From contig NZ_SZQA01000013.1 of NCBI RefSeq assembly GCF_005233835.1, positions 118,336-182,335 on the forward strand: DNA of 64,000 nt, in the 5' to 3' direction. This document shows, piece by piece, positions 50,792-59,235 of the stretch (the first letter of the stretch is position 1; every line of letters starts with the position of its first letter). This DNA comes from Herbidospora galbida. Lineage in GTDB: Bacteria; Actinomycetota; Actinomycetes; Streptosporangiales; Streptosporangiaceae. Under the pieces are notes generated by a model. That model was not told the DNA's origin. It worked only from the letters and a program-made list of their open reading frames with translations, and made no database searches. The position numbers were made by a program, and so were the translations under genes.

Positions 50792-51823
50792 TCACGGCAG
50801 GAGGCCGGCCCGCCGGGCGTGCAGTTCCGAGCGGACCAGTTCGAGGAGACGCCCCGCCCAGTTGCGCCCCCGGCCGGCGTTGTCGCCCCAGAACCCCGAT
50901 TCCATGTCGTCGTAGACGATGGTCGCGTCCCCGGTCGCCAGCAGGATCTCCGCCAGGGCGGGATGCCGGTCGAACTTGGCGCGCAGCAGGTCGGCCATGA
51001 CGGCCGTGCGGGCGTGCTCCCACCCGTCGCGGCGCGGCCCGTCGACGGCCAGCGCACGGGCCTCGGCGACCGTCTCGGCCGTCCTGATCGCCTCCCGCAC
51101 GCCGGGGTCGGCGACCGAGAGCGCCCAGTAGGCGCGGGCGGCGGACGGGTAGGTCACCGGTCCGACGGCGATCGGGGCGGGGTAGTCGTGGCGCAGGCCC
51201 AGCGGCCCGGGGTCGGGCGCCGGCTCCCGCGGAAACGAGTGGTACAGGTGGACGGCGGGCGCGAACGACGTCACCGGTCCGTCGGCCGGGACCCGGGAAG
51301 GCTGCTCGGCGATCCACCGGGCCCGTTCCTCGAAATACTCGACGGCGCTGTCGTACACCTCCTGGGTGACGGGCCTGACGGGCCACGACCACGTGCTGCC
51401 GCCGGGCCCGGCCACCAGGACCTGAAGCGGGACGTCCTTGCGGTCGGCGAGGAAGACGTCCACGGCCGCGAGGCAGCGTTCGGTGGAGTCGGGGCGGCCG
51501 TTCAGTTCGTCGATGGTGTCGCGTACCTCGGCCAGCAGCAGGTCGGGCGTGAGCCAGGTGGACGGCTCGCTGAACGTCCACCGGGCCAGTTCGTGCGCGG
51601 ACGCCTCGGCGCCGTCCGGGATGTCGGTGGCGACCCACCCGCTGCGGAGCTTGTCCGAGAACTCCTCGACGGTGACCAGGCCCCAGCAGTCGATGAGCCC
51701 GTCGGCGTAGATGAACAGGTCGGTGAGGAAGTGGGTGCCGCCGTTGCGGATGAAGGCGTGCCGCCACGTGCCGGGGACGCGGACGCCGTCGACGAGGCGA
51801 TGAGTGATCCGATTGCCTATCAC
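50792..51823 (-). CDS. NADAR-domain fusion protein
   Basis: A 343-residue protein. The C-terminal part (about 215-340) is a NADAR/YbiA-type domain: VTYPSAARAYWALSVADPGV, then GWEHARTAVMADLLRAKFDR, then ESGFWGDNAGRGRNWAGRLL. NADAR enzymes cleave N-glycosidic bonds of riboflavin intermediates or ADP-ribosyl adducts. The N-terminal part (ITHRLVDGVRVPGTWRHAFI, RNGGTHFLTDLFIYADGLID) is a separate domain of unknown function. GTG 51823 has CACAAT seven bases upstream and no Shine-Dalgarno. The fusion suggests a role in nucleotide damage control or toxin/phage conflict. Confidence 0.8.
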   Translation of the reverse strand: MIGNRITHRLVDGVRVPGTWRHAFIRNGGTHFLTDLFIYADGLIDCWGLVTVEEFSDKLRSGWVATDIPDGAEASAHELARWTFSEPSTWLTPDLLLAEVRDTIDELNGRPDSTERCLAAVDVFLADRKDVPLQVLVAGPGGSTWSWPVRPVTQEVYDSAVEYFEERARWIAEQPSRVPADGPVTSFAPAVHLYHSFPREPAPDPGPLGLRHDYPAPIAVGPVTYPSAARAYWALSVADPGVREAIRTAETVAEARALAVDGPRRDGWEHARTAVMADLLRAKFDRHPALAEILLATGDATIVYDDMESGFWGDNAGRGRNWAGRLLELVRSELHARRAGLLP

Positions 51824-51860
51824 GCCGCGAATTGTGCCGGATCGGGCAGTGGTGCCGCGG

Positions 51861-52973
51861 TCAGCAGAGGGAGGCGAGCACGGCTCGCACCAGGTTTTCG
51901 GCGCGCTTGTCGGTGATCGGGTCGCGGCCGTGGTTCATGACGTAGCCGAAGGCCAGGCCGCGTGCAGGGTCGGCGAAGCCCAGCGAGCCGCCGTGGCCGG
52001 AGAACCCGAAGGCCGTCGGGCCGTGCCAGAACATGTCCGGCGTCGGCAGCCCGAAGCCCAGGCCGATCCTGACCGGCACGCGCAGGACCTTGTCCACGCC
52101 GTTGACCTGCTCGGTCGTCGCCAGGGCCAGGAGGCCGGGGCTGAGGATCCGGCCGTCGAGCAGCGCGGCGTAGAAGCCCGCGAGCCCCCGGGCGGTGCCG
52201 GCGCCGTTCGAGGAGGGGAATTCGGCCGCCAGTTCGGCGGGGTCGTTGTGGTCCAGGAACGGGGTCACGGCCATCGAGGCCCGCATCGTCAGCGACGTCG
52301 GGTCGAAGTAGGGGCGCAGCGCCTCGGGGAGGGTCGCCGGGTCGACCGACATGTCGATCTTCGGGGAGATGATCCGGGCGGCCCTGTGGTACTCCGACGC
52401 CGGGAGCCCGATCCAGAAGTCCAGCCCCAGCGGGCCGGTGATCTCCTCCCGCAGGTACGTCCCCAGCGAGCGCCCCGAGACCCGGCGGACCACCTCGCCG
52501 ACCAGCCAGCCGAAGGTGTGGGCGTGGTAGCCCGATTCGGTCCCCGGCTCCCATAGCGGCTGCTGCGCCTCCAGGGCCGCGACCACCGGTTTCCAGGCGA
52601 TCGCCTCGGCGGGGGTGACGGGCGTGTCCAGGGCGGCCAGCCCGGCCTGGTGGGTGAGCAGCCAGCGTACGGGGATGTCGGGTTTGCCGAACTCCGGCCA
52701 GTAGGCGGCGACGGGGGCGTCCAGGTCGAGCAGGCCGCGGTCGACGAGGTGCAGGGCGCAGGCGGCGGTGATCGCCTTGGTGGTGGAGAAGACGACCTGG
52801 AGGGTGTCCTCGGTCCAGGGCCGTCCTTCCGAGGCGGAGCCGCCCCACAGGTCCACGACCTTCTCGCCGTTCACGTACACGCAGACGGCGGCGCCGATCT
52901 CGTCGTGGTGGGCGAAGTTGTCCTCGAACGCGTCGAGGACGGGTTCGAATCCGGGTGCGGTGGTTCCGGGCAT
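51861..52973 (-). CDS. Serine hydrolase of the class C beta-lactamase/EstB family
   Basis: A 370-residue serine beta-lactamase-fold esterase. The catalytic S-x-x-K is Ser63-Thr-Thr-Lys66 in VFSTTKAITA, the second-motif Tyr148 is in ESGYHAHTFGWLVGEVVRRV, and FSGHGGSLGFADP stands at the third-motif position. There is no signal peptide, so cytoplasmic esterase activity is more likely than antibiotic resistance. ATG 52973 is preceded by AGAAGG. A short gap separates it from the upstream HTH gene on the same strand. Confidence 0.88.
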   Translation of the reverse strand: MPGTTAPGFEPVLDAFEDNFAHHDEIGAAVCVYVNGEKVVDLWGGSASEGRPWTEDTLQVVFSTTKAITAACALHLVDRGLLDLDAPVAAYWPEFGKPDIPVRWLLTHQAGLAALDTPVTPAEAIAWKPVVAALEAQQPLWEPGTESGYHAHTFGWLVGEVVRRVSGRSLGTYLREEITGPLGLDFWIGLPASEYHRAARIISPKIDMSVDPATLPEALRPYFDPTSLTMRASMAVTPFLDHNDPAELAAEFPSSNGAGTARGLAGFYAALLDGRILSPGLLALATTEQVNGVDKVLRVPVRIGLGFGLPTPDMFWHGPTAFGFSGHGGSLGFADPARGLAFGYVMNHGRDPITDKRAENLVRAVLASLC

Positions 52974-53001
52974 GCGTCATCGCCTTCTGTCGCGAATGGG
53001 G

Positions 53002-53379
53002 TCAGCGGCGCCAGCTCTCGATCAGCCAGGCGCAGATCTCCGGCTCGGTCATCTCGGGGAACTCTTCGGTGAACGTCGCGAGGGCGCGGAGCGCCTCGTC
53101 GCGGTCGAGGCCGCGTTCGACGGCCGCCTTGAGGTAGTCCTGACGGGCCGCCGACGGGCGGCCGCCGCCGGCGCCACGGCCGGGCAGGCCCTCGCGCCAG
53201 CGGACGATCTCGTCGAGGCGGTCGGGGCGCCAGCCGGGGGCGCCGTCGATCTCGACGTCAGGGTCGGGGAAGGGGTGGGCCGAGCCGGCCGGGTAGCGGG
53301 CCCGCCATTTGTGCACCGCATGCCGGCTCACCCCCAGCGCCTCGCCGATGCCGAGTACGCCGAGGAATCGCTCGGTCAT
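53002..53379 (-). CDS. Small helix-turn-helix DNA-binding protein
   Basis: A 125-residue protein with an N-terminal MerR/excisionase-like HTH (FLGVLGIGEALGVSRHAVHK, then WRARYPAG) followed by a winged segment (APGWRPDRLDEIVRWREGLP) and a C-terminal helical part (EICAWLIESWRR). It is probably a small regulator. ATG 53379 is preceded by GAGG. It lies 28 bases upstream of the esterase start on the same strand and is divergent from the propeller gene, with a palindrome between them that could be its operator. Confidence 0.75.
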   Translation of the reverse strand: MTERFLGVLGIGEALGVSRHAVHKWRARYPAGSAHPFPDPDVEIDGAPGWRPDRLDEIVRWREGLPGRGAGGGRPSAARQDYLKAAVERGLDRDEALRALATFTEEFPEMTEPEICAWLIESWRR

Positions 53380-53435
53380 GGTGCCTCAACTCGATCTGTC
53401 CGCCTCCTGGTGGGTCACTTTCTACCACGTCAGAA

Positions 53436-53458
53436 CATCGTCTCTGTAGGAGACAATG
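53436..53458. promoter_or_regulatory. Imperfect palindrome between HTH and propeller genes
   Basis: CATCGTCTC and GAGACAATG are nine-base arms with one mismatch around a five-base centre. A further half-site GAGACAAG occurs near 53480. It is centred about 57 bases from either start, suiting an operator for the HTH protein. Confidence 0.45.
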
Positions 53459-53503
53459 TAGTACGTCGTCCACGGGAGAGACAAGGTTTTGTAAGATCGC
53501 CCC

Positions 53504-54316
53504 GTGCGTCACGTCTGGGAGAGATCGCTCCACATCGCCGGCCACGCGGCAACCCTCGCGGTCCGTCCCGACGCGATCGTCGTGTACGAGCGGCACACTC
53601 GGCTGGTGTGTCTCGACCCCCGCGACGGTTCGGTGCGGTGGGACGTGCCGACCGAGCGGTGGCCGCGCGAGATCGTCCTGGCGGGAGACCGGCTCCTGGT
53701 GGGCGGCTCCCATCTGCACTGCCTCGATCTGGCCACGGGCGCGGTGACCTGGTGCGCGCCGATGAGGTCGTGGAGCGCGCACGCCGTGGTGTGCGGATCG
53801 CTGGTCCTCTTCGGCGGCTGGCGGGGGTACACGCCGGTAGGGGCCGTCGACCTGGAGACCGGGACGGTGGTGTGGCGGGCCCCCGCCAGGACGGCGACGG
53901 TGCTGCCGGTGGCCTGGGGCGACCTGGCTCTGTCGGGCTACGACGACCGGGCCTGGCTGCTCGATCCCCGCGACGGAACCGAAGCCCACGCCTGGCGGCT
54001 GCCGGAACCGCTCTACCGTGCCGACCTGGCCGAGGTGTTCCGCGTCGTGGACGCCGATCGATGCCTGGCCAGGACCGAGTCCCGCCGAGTCGTGGAGCTG
54101 CGGCTCTCCACGCCCGAGGTCTCGGGCGTCGACCACCCGTTCGACTGGCCCCGGGTCCTGCCGTTCCTCGTCGCGCAGCCCTTCGGTCATCTGATCAGCG
54201 CGAAAGGGCCGGTCTGGACGGGGGAGCGGCGCATCTACGCGATCCACGACCTGGGTGGCGGCCGGGTGCTCATGGTCACCAAGGGCGCTCTGCGGGTGGT
54301 CGCGATCGACGGTTAA
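53504..54316 (+). CDS. PQQ-binding-like beta-propeller repeat protein
   Basis: A 270-residue protein made of propeller blades with the PQQ/quinoprotein-like pattern: LVCLDPRDGSVRWDVPTERW, LHCLDLATGAVTWCAP, VGAVDLETGTVVWRAPART, and WLLDPRDGTEAHAW. There is no signal peptide or membrane segment, so it is cytoplasmic and unlikely to be a PQQ enzyme; it may be a binding scaffold. GTG 53504 has TAAGAT at 53492-53497, exactly six bases upstream, a textbook leaderless start. Confidence 0.8.
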   Translation: MRHVWERSLHIAGHAATLAVRPDAIVVYERHTRLVCLDPRDGSVRWDVPTERWPREIVLAGDRLLVGGSHLHCLDLATGAVTWCAPMRSWSAHAVVCGSLVLFGGWRGYTPVGAVDLETGTVVWRAPARTATVLPVAWGDLALSGYDDRAWLLDPRDGTEAHAWRLPEPLYRADLAEVFRVVDADRCLARTESRRVVELRLSTPEVSGVDHPFDWPRVLPFLVAQPFGHLISAKGPVWTGERRIYAIHDLGGGRVLMVTKGALRVVAIDG

Positions 54317-54388
54317 AGGTGCCGTCCAGGTCGGCCGATGCCCGGCGGAACCGGGAATTCCGCCGCTGTGCCCCGGGTTCCCCCGAGT

Positions 54389-55015
54389 ATGGTCATCGGA
54401 TTCATAGGTAGCGGGCACATCGGGTCGGCCCTGGCCCGGCTGGCCGTCGGCGCCGGGCACACCGTCGTGATGAGCAACTCGCGCGGGCCGGAGACTTTGG
54501 CGGACCTGGTCGAGTCGCTCGGGCCGGCCGCGTCCGCGTCGACCGTCGAGGGGGCGGCCGAGGCGGGGGACATCGTGGTCGTCACGGTGCCGTTTCACGC
54601 GTACCGGCGGGTGCCGGTGGAGCCGCTCGCGGGGAAGATCGTGATCGACACGAACAACTACTACTTCGAGCGCGACGGGCGGTTCCCGGAGATCGACTCC
54701 GGCGCGAAGACCCCGTCGGGGCTGCTCCAGGAGCACCTGCCGACCTCGCGGGTGGTCAAGGGCTTCAACAACATCATGGCCGCCCACCTGCTGTCCGACG
54801 GCACCCCGCCGGGCACGCCCGGCCGGCGGGCGCTGCCGATCGCGGGCGACGACCCCGAGGCGAAGAAGGTCGTCGCCGACCTGACCGACTCCTTCGGCTT
54901 CGACGTCGTGGACGTCGGCCCGCTGTCCGAAGGATGGCGGCACGACCGTGACCGGCCCGCCTACGTGTCCCGCTTCACCGCCGAGGAGCTGCGCGCGGCG
55001 CTCGCCAAGGCCTGA
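54389..55015 (+). CDS. NADPH-dependent F420 reductase-like protein
   Basis: A 208-residue Rossmann protein of the F420-dependent NADP reductase/NPFR family: MVIGFIGSGHIGSALARLAV, HTVVMSNSRGPETL (NADP phosphate-binding SNSRG), VVVTVPFHAY, IDTNNYY, and VVKGFNNIMAAHLLSDGT. It probably transfers hydride between NADPH and F420 or a small substrate. ATG 54389 (MVIGFIGSG) is the natural Rossmann start; the 17 residues possible upstream are not family-like. A T-rich hairpin follows at 55031. Confidence 0.85.
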   Translation: MVIGFIGSGHIGSALARLAVGAGHTVVMSNSRGPETLADLVESLGPAASASTVEGAAEAGDIVVVTVPFHAYRRVPVEPLAGKIVIDTNNYYFERDGRFPEIDSGAKTPSGLLQEHLPTSRVVKGFNNIMAAHLLSDGTPPGTPGRRALPIAGDDPEAKKVVADLTDSFGFDVVDVGPLSEGWRHDRDRPAYVSRFTAEELRAALAKA

Positions 55016-55030
55016 GCGCGCCGGACGGCT

Positions 55031-55060
55031 CCGGACTCCTGCGGTCCGATCCGGATTTTT
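55031..55060 (+). terminator. Terminator after the F420 reductase-like gene
   Basis: CGGAC (55032-55036) and GTCCG (55044-55048) form a short stem, followed by ATCCGGATTTTT. The stem is brief but the T-run at 55056-55060 supports termination. Confidence 0.55.
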
Positions 55061-55120
55061 CGGGGGTGTTCTCGGAGGGAAATTCGGTCAGGCCGGGTTC
55101 CGGTGTGGTAAGCACTGACC

Positions 55121-55897
55121 ATGATCGAAGTTGCGGACGGCGTCTGGATCCGCCGGCACCCCGAACTCGACCTCACCCTCGGGCTCGTCGTGGGGGAGAC
55201 CGGCTGTCTCGTCGTCGACACCGGCATCGACGAGGCCTTCGGCCAGGCATGGGCCGACGCGATCAGGGAGGTCACCGACCTGCCCTGGACGGTCGTGCTG
55301 ACCCACGCCCACTTCGACCACGCCTTCGGCACGGCGGCCTTCGGCACCTGTTTCGCCACCGAAGGCTGCCGGGAGGCCCTGGTCGACACGGCCCACAAGC
55401 AGGTCAGCGAGTGGTCGGGCGAGTTCCCCGGCATCGCGACCGCGCCGGTCGTGCTGCCGCTGCGCGCGCCGTTCAGCGTCGACCTCGGCGGCAGGGAGGT
55501 CCTGCTGGGCCACCCCGGGCCCGGCCACACCGGCCACGACCTCACCGTCCACGTGCCGGACGCGGGGGTGCTGTTCGCCGGCGACCTCGTGGAGCATGGC
55601 GCGCCGCCGCAGTTCGGCGACTCCTACCCGGGCGCCTGGCCCATGGCGCTGGAGAAGATGCTCGAAGCCGCGCCCAAGGTGATCGTGCCGGGCCACGGCG
55701 ACCCGGTGACGCCCGATTTCGTGGAGCGTCAGCGAGCGGAGATCACCGAGATCGTCACGCTGTGTGAGCGGCTGAACCGTGGCGAGATCGACATCGAGGC
55801 GGCGGTGGCGCGATCGCCGTACCCGCGCAAGACCCTCGAAGAAGCGCTGGGCAGGACTATTCGGCGTCGTCCTCTTCGAAGGCCAGACGGTCGCTGA
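55121..55897 (+). CDS. MBL-fold metallo-hydrolase
   Basis: A 258-residue metallo-beta-lactamase-fold hydrolase. Metal motif THAHFDH gives His62, His64, Asp66 and His67; further ligands are His in HPGPGHTGHDLTVHVP and the terminal PGHGDPV. The segment LVVDTGIDEAFGQAWADAIR suggests a quinoprotein-relay/SoxH-like or glyoxalase-II-like subgroup. Substrate unknown. ATG 55121 has TAAGCA six bases upstream. The last 41 bases overlap the convergent YbjN gene. Confidence 0.88.
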   Translation: MIEVADGVWIRRHPELDLTLGLVVGETGCLVVDTGIDEAFGQAWADAIREVTDLPWTVVLTHAHFDHAFGTAAFGTCFATEGCREALVDTAHKQVSEWSGEFPGIATAPVVLPLRAPFSVDLGGREVLLGHPGPGHTGHDLTVHVPDAGVLFAGDLVEHGAPPQFGDSYPGAWPMALEKMLEAAPKVIVPGHGDPVTPDFVERQRAEITEIVTLCERLNRGEIDIEAAVARSPYPRKTLEEALGRTIRRRPLRRPDGR

Positions 55898-56300
55898 GCC
55901 AGCGGTGGAACTTGATCGCCGACCGCACCCAGTGGGCGACGATCGTCATGAGGTGTTCGTAGGTGACCCCGGCGCCGATGTAGAGCTGGGCGTCGCCGAT
56001 CACGCGGATCACGCCGTTGTCGGGCGTGAAGGCGTAGACCTTGGGCCACATGGTGTCGGCGTTCCACTCGTTGAGCGCGGTGAGCAGCAGCGGCTTCTCG
56101 TCGACGGAGTAGTGGCGGTCGTAGAAGGTGCGGATCGTGAAGAGGTCGCCTTCCGATCCGAACAGGAAGAACACCGTGAGCGCCTCGGTGGAGATCGCGA
56201 GGTCGCCGTCTGCGTCGAAGGTGAAGTCGATGTCGAGTTCGTTGAGGATCTCGATGATCAGTTCCTGGTCGGGCTGGACCACGGCCGGGGAATGGCTCAC
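55857..56300 (-). CDS. YbjN domain protein
   Basis: A 147-residue protein of the YbjN/type III secretion chaperone-like fold: IIEILNELDIDFTFDADGDL, FFLFGSEGDLFTIRTFYDRH, LLTALNEWNADTMWPKVYAF, and an acidic end (AFEEDDAE). It is a common actinobacterial regulator or sensory-transduction annotation with no firm function. GTG 56300 has CAGGAT six bases upstream, so it is probably leaderless. It is divergent from the NmrA-like gene. Confidence 0.85.
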   Translation of the reverse strand: MSHSPAVVQPDQELIIEILNELDIDFTFDADGDLAISTEALTVFFLFGSEGDLFTIRTFYDRHYSVDEKPLLLTALNEWNADTMWPKVYAFTPDNGVIRVIGDAQLYIGAGVTYEHLMTIVAHWVRSAIKFHRWLSDRLAFEEDDAE

Positions 56301-56414
56301 CCCCCCATCCTGACAGACCTGGGCCCCGGATTCATGAGCCTGTGGGGTGAGTTCGTTCAGCGCGTCGTGATGGGGTATGGATCCTGAAAATGCCTCAAAA
56401 GGCGGGAAACCATC

Positions 56415-57179
56415 ATGGACGGTACGATTCTCGTCACCGGCGGCACCGGAATCCTGGGCCGTCAGGTCATCGCGGACCTCCGGCGGGCGGGCCGGGAGGT
56501 GCGCAATCTGGCCCGTAGCGCCGGCGGGCCCTATCAGGGCGACCTGGTCACCGGCGAGGGCGTCGCGGCGGCCGCGGACGGCGTCGGCACGGTCGTCCAC
56601 CTGGCCAGCAAGCCGCCCGGCAAGACCGACGTGCAGGCGGCGCGCAACCTGCTGAAGGCGCTGGCGCCCGGGACCCACGTCGTCTACATCTCGATCGTGG
56701 GGGTCGACCGGCATCCCTACTCGTACTACCAGGTCAAGCATGCGGTGGAGCAGCTGGTCGAGGCCTCCGGGCTGCCGTACACGATTCTGCGGACCACCCA
56801 GTTCCACGACTTCATGGCCTCGCTCTGCCGGACCATGACCAAGTCGCCGATCGTGCCGGTCCCGCTCGGGTGGGCGGCGCAGCCGATCGCGATCTCGGAG
56901 GTGTCGGCGCAGCTCGCCACGCTGGCGATGGGCGCCCCGGCGGGCCGCGTCGCCGACATGGGCGGGCCGCAGGTGCTCAGCTTCCGGGAGATGGTCGAGC
57001 TCTATATGGCGGCGGAGGGCAAGCGGAAGCCGATCGTCGAACTGCTCGTGCCGGGCCGGGTGAGCAAGGCGTTCCGCGCCGGTTACCAGCTGACGCCCGA
57101 GCGCGCCGTCGGGCGGATCACCTTCCAGGAGTTCCTGAGGGGCGGTGTGCCGGCCTCGTCCTACTTCCACAAGGCCTGA
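56415..57179 (+). CDS. NmrA-like atypical SDR family NAD(P)-binding protein
   Basis: A 254-residue Rossmann protein: ILVTGGTGILGRQVIADLRR, VVHLASKPPGKTDVQAARNL, VVYISIVGVDRHPYSYYQVK, and ILRTTQFHDFMASLCR. It belongs to the extended/atypical SDR5-type proteins, often NADP sensors or quinone/epimerase-like enzymes. ATG 56415 is preceded by AAAGGCGGGAAA. A strong terminator follows the stop. Confidence 0.88.
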   Translation: MDGTILVTGGTGILGRQVIADLRRAGREVRNLARSAGGPYQGDLVTGEGVAAAADGVGTVVHLASKPPGKTDVQAARNLLKALAPGTHVVYISIVGVDRHPYSYYQVKHAVEQLVEASGLPYTILRTTQFHDFMASLCRTMTKSPIVPVPLGWAAQPIAISEVSAQLATLAMGAPAGRVADMGGPQVLSFREMVELYMAAEGKRKPIVELLVPGRVSKAFRAGYQLTPERAVGRITFQEFLRGGVPASSYFHKA

Positions 57180-57197
57180 GCCCGCCGTGGAAAGCAT

Positions 57198-57243
57198 GTG
57201 ACGGGGTGGCGACCGTGTTCAGGCACGGCCGGCACCCCGTCAC
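57198..57243. terminator. Strong terminator after the NmrA-like gene
   Basis: GTGACGGGGTG (57198-57208) and CACCCCGTCAC (57233-57243) form a perfect 11-bp stem with an inner CCGTG/CACGG stem. It is 18 bases past the gene stop and could also end the minus-strand transcript from the GH42 side. Confidence 0.85.
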
Positions 57244-57303
57244 TGTGGTGCTGCCGCGCGGCGCGCCGATTGCCGCGCGGCCTTCAAGGGTTGATACGGC
57301 CGT

Positions 57304-57477
57304 TCAGGCGACCGTGGTCGGGCCACCGGTGCGGGGAAATCTGATGATTTTGGCGTCGCGGTACGCCCGCAGGTCGATCACCGTCGAATCGCCCCTGCTC
57401 TCACGGTGAGACGCCCGCCGGCGTAGAGCCGACGTGATGTCTCTGACCTTCGCGAGCGATGGCACCACCTTGAGCAT
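57304..57477 (-). CDS. Small ORF downstream of GH42, 57 codons
   Basis: A short frame beginning MLKVVPSLAKVRDITSALRR and ending KIIRFPRTGGPTTVA. ATG 57477 is preceded by GGGGGAG at four bases, a strong ribosome-binding site, and 46 of 57 codons end in G or C, like real genes here. It starts 26 bases after the GH42 stop on the same strand, so it is probably co-transcribed. The basic helix and IDLRAYRDAKIIRFP segment are not recognised. Confidence 0.5.
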   Translation of the reverse strand: MLKVVPSLAKVRDITSALRRRASHRESRGDSTVIDLRAYRDAKIIRFPRTGGPTTVA

Positions 57478-57503
57478 CGTTCTCCCCCGCCGTGATGGTT
57501 CCC

Positions 57504-59219
57504 TTACCTCTCACCATGTGTACCGGTTGAGGAGTAAGAAGGGCGTAAAAGGCAGGTCAGGAGGCATTCATAGGCTTTGTCGGCCAATCGGGTGGATAAG
57601 TACCACGCCTTACCGAAGCGGGTGATGGCGGGGGTGCCGTCGGGGTAGGCGACGACGGCCACGGCGCCGTCGAGGGCGATCTCCTCGCTCCAGAGCGAGG
57701 CCTCCGTGCCGTCCGAGAGGGTCAGCGGTGCGGCGAGCGGGCGCTGCTCCTTGATCGTGATCCCGAAGGCCGGCAGCCGGCCGCCGAGCCGCACCCGGAG
57801 GTGTTCGTCGGTGACGGCCGAGAAGTAGCCCATGAGAAGAGTGCCCCGGTGGGCGGCCAGATTGGCCAGGGCCGCGTCGGTGACCGGGAGCAGGCTCGGC
57901 ACGACGACCAGGTCGAAGGGCGAGAAGTCGTGTTCCGGATGGACGAAGGCGACGTGGTGCCCGGCCCGGTAGAGGAGCCTATGCGGCTGTTTGACCGCCT
58001 CCAGGTAGTCGAGATCCTGGGAGGGGAGACCCCGGTTCTGCAGCGCCCACCACGCCTCGTCGTCCCAGACGATCGCGACCTTCGCCGCCGGGCCCGGCGT
58101 CGGTCGAGGGGGCAGGGCCGCGAGGGTCTCGCCCAGAGCGACGATCTCGTGGAAGGTGCGGGTGTCGGGGCCCGCGTGGGGGACCATGCCGTGGTACCAC
58201 TGCTCCGCGCCGCCCCGGGAGGCGCGCCACTGGAAGAACATCGCGCCGATCGATCCGCGTTCGACGTGGATCAGGGTGGTCCGGGCGAGGTCGCCCGGTG
58301 GGCGGGGAAGGGTGCGTCTCGGCGTGTACTCGACGGCCGCCGCCTGTTCCATCAGGATCCACGGTCTGCCGCCCGCCCATGAGCGGGCCAGGTCGGCGGT
58401 GAAGGCCGACTCCTCGGCCAGGTCGCCCGTCGGGTAGTCGTCGACGGCCACCAGGTCGACCTCGCGGGCCCATTTCCAGTGGTCGACCGGCACCCACGAG
58501 CCGAAGGCGAAGTTCGTGGTGATCGGTTTGCCCGTCGGGCGCAGGAGGTCGCGCTGTTCGGTGAAGTGGGCGAGCATCTCGTCCGAGAGGAACCGGCGGA
58601 AGTCGAGCAGGTGCGACGGGTTCGGCAGCCACTGGGTCGCCCTGGGCGGCTGGATCTCGTCCCAGTCGGAGTAACCCTGCGACCAGAACGCCGTGGTCCA
58701 GCGCTCGTTGAGGGTGGCCAGGTCGCCGTGGCGGGCGCGTAGCCACGTCCGGAAGGCCCTGGCCACGTGGTCGCAGTGGCACCAGGTGCCGTACTCGTTG
58801 TGGACGTGCCACATCGCCAGCGCCGGGTGCCCGCCGTAGCGCTCGGCCAGCGCCGACGCCAGTTCCCTGGACGCGTTCCGGTACGCCGGCGCGCTCACGC
58901 AGTAGGTGTCGCGGCTGCCGTGGCCGAGCCGGGTGCCGTCGGCGGTGACCGTCAGGGTGTCCGGATACTTCCGGCCGAACCACGGCGGCGGCGACGCGGT
59001 CGGCGTGGCCAGGTCGACCTGGACGCCGTTGTCGTGCAGCAGGTCGAAGACGCGGTCGAGCCAGCCGAACTCCCACCGTCCGGGCGCGGGTTGCAGGCTG
59101 CTCCACGAGAAGACGCCGAGCGTGACGAGGTTGACCCGGGCCCGCCGCATGAGGGCGACGTCGTCGTGCCAGACGTCTTCGGGCCACTGCTCGGGGTTGT
59201 AGTCGCCGCCGAAGTACAT
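57504..59219 (-). CDS. Beta-galactosidase, GH42, C-terminally short
   Basis: A 571-residue cytoplasmic glycosidase. The TIM barrel includes GGDYNPEQWPEDVWHDDVAL, acid/base Glu142 (WHVHNEYGTW) and nucleophile Glu291 (WILMEQAAAVEY). The trimerisation domain follows (to about 555), but the usual C-terminal beta-domain of 60-100 residues is absent, and the protein ends in LLRPSYSSTGTHGER, encoded by DNA of lower GC. It hydrolyses terminal beta-galactosides. ATG 59219 fits the family start (MYFGGDYNPEQW). It shares an operator region with the divergent GH31 gene. Confidence 0.88.
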   Translation of the reverse strand: MYFGGDYNPEQWPEDVWHDDVALMRRARVNLVTLGVFSWSSLQPAPGRWEFGWLDRVFDLLHDNGVQVDLATPTASPPPWFGRKYPDTLTVTADGTRLGHGSRDTYCVSAPAYRNASRELASALAERYGGHPALAMWHVHNEYGTWCHCDHVARAFRTWLRARHGDLATLNERWTTAFWSQGYSDWDEIQPPRATQWLPNPSHLLDFRRFLSDEMLAHFTEQRDLLRPTGKPITTNFAFGSWVPVDHWKWAREVDLVAVDDYPTGDLAEESAFTADLARSWAGGRPWILMEQAAAVEYTPRRTLPRPPGDLARTTLIHVERGSIGAMFFQWRASRGGAEQWYHGMVPHAGPDTRTFHEIVALGETLAALPPRPTPGPAAKVAIVWDDEAWWALQNRGLPSQDLDYLEAVKQPHRLLYRAGHHVAFVHPEHDFSPFDLVVVPSLLPVTDAALANLAAHRGTLLMGYFSAVTDEHLRVRLGGRLPAFGITIKEQRPLAAPLTLSDGTEASLWSEEIALDGAVAVVAYPDGTPAITRFGKAWYLSTRLADKAYECLLTCLLRPSYSSTGTHGER

Positions 59220-59235
59220 CGTCCCCCTCTTGTTT

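Noticed and set aside
52942..52952. GGTTCGAATCC, identical to a tRNA T-loop
   Set aside because: It lies inside the esterase coding sequence (antisense of PGFEPV) and no acceptor stem or anticodon arm can be built around it.
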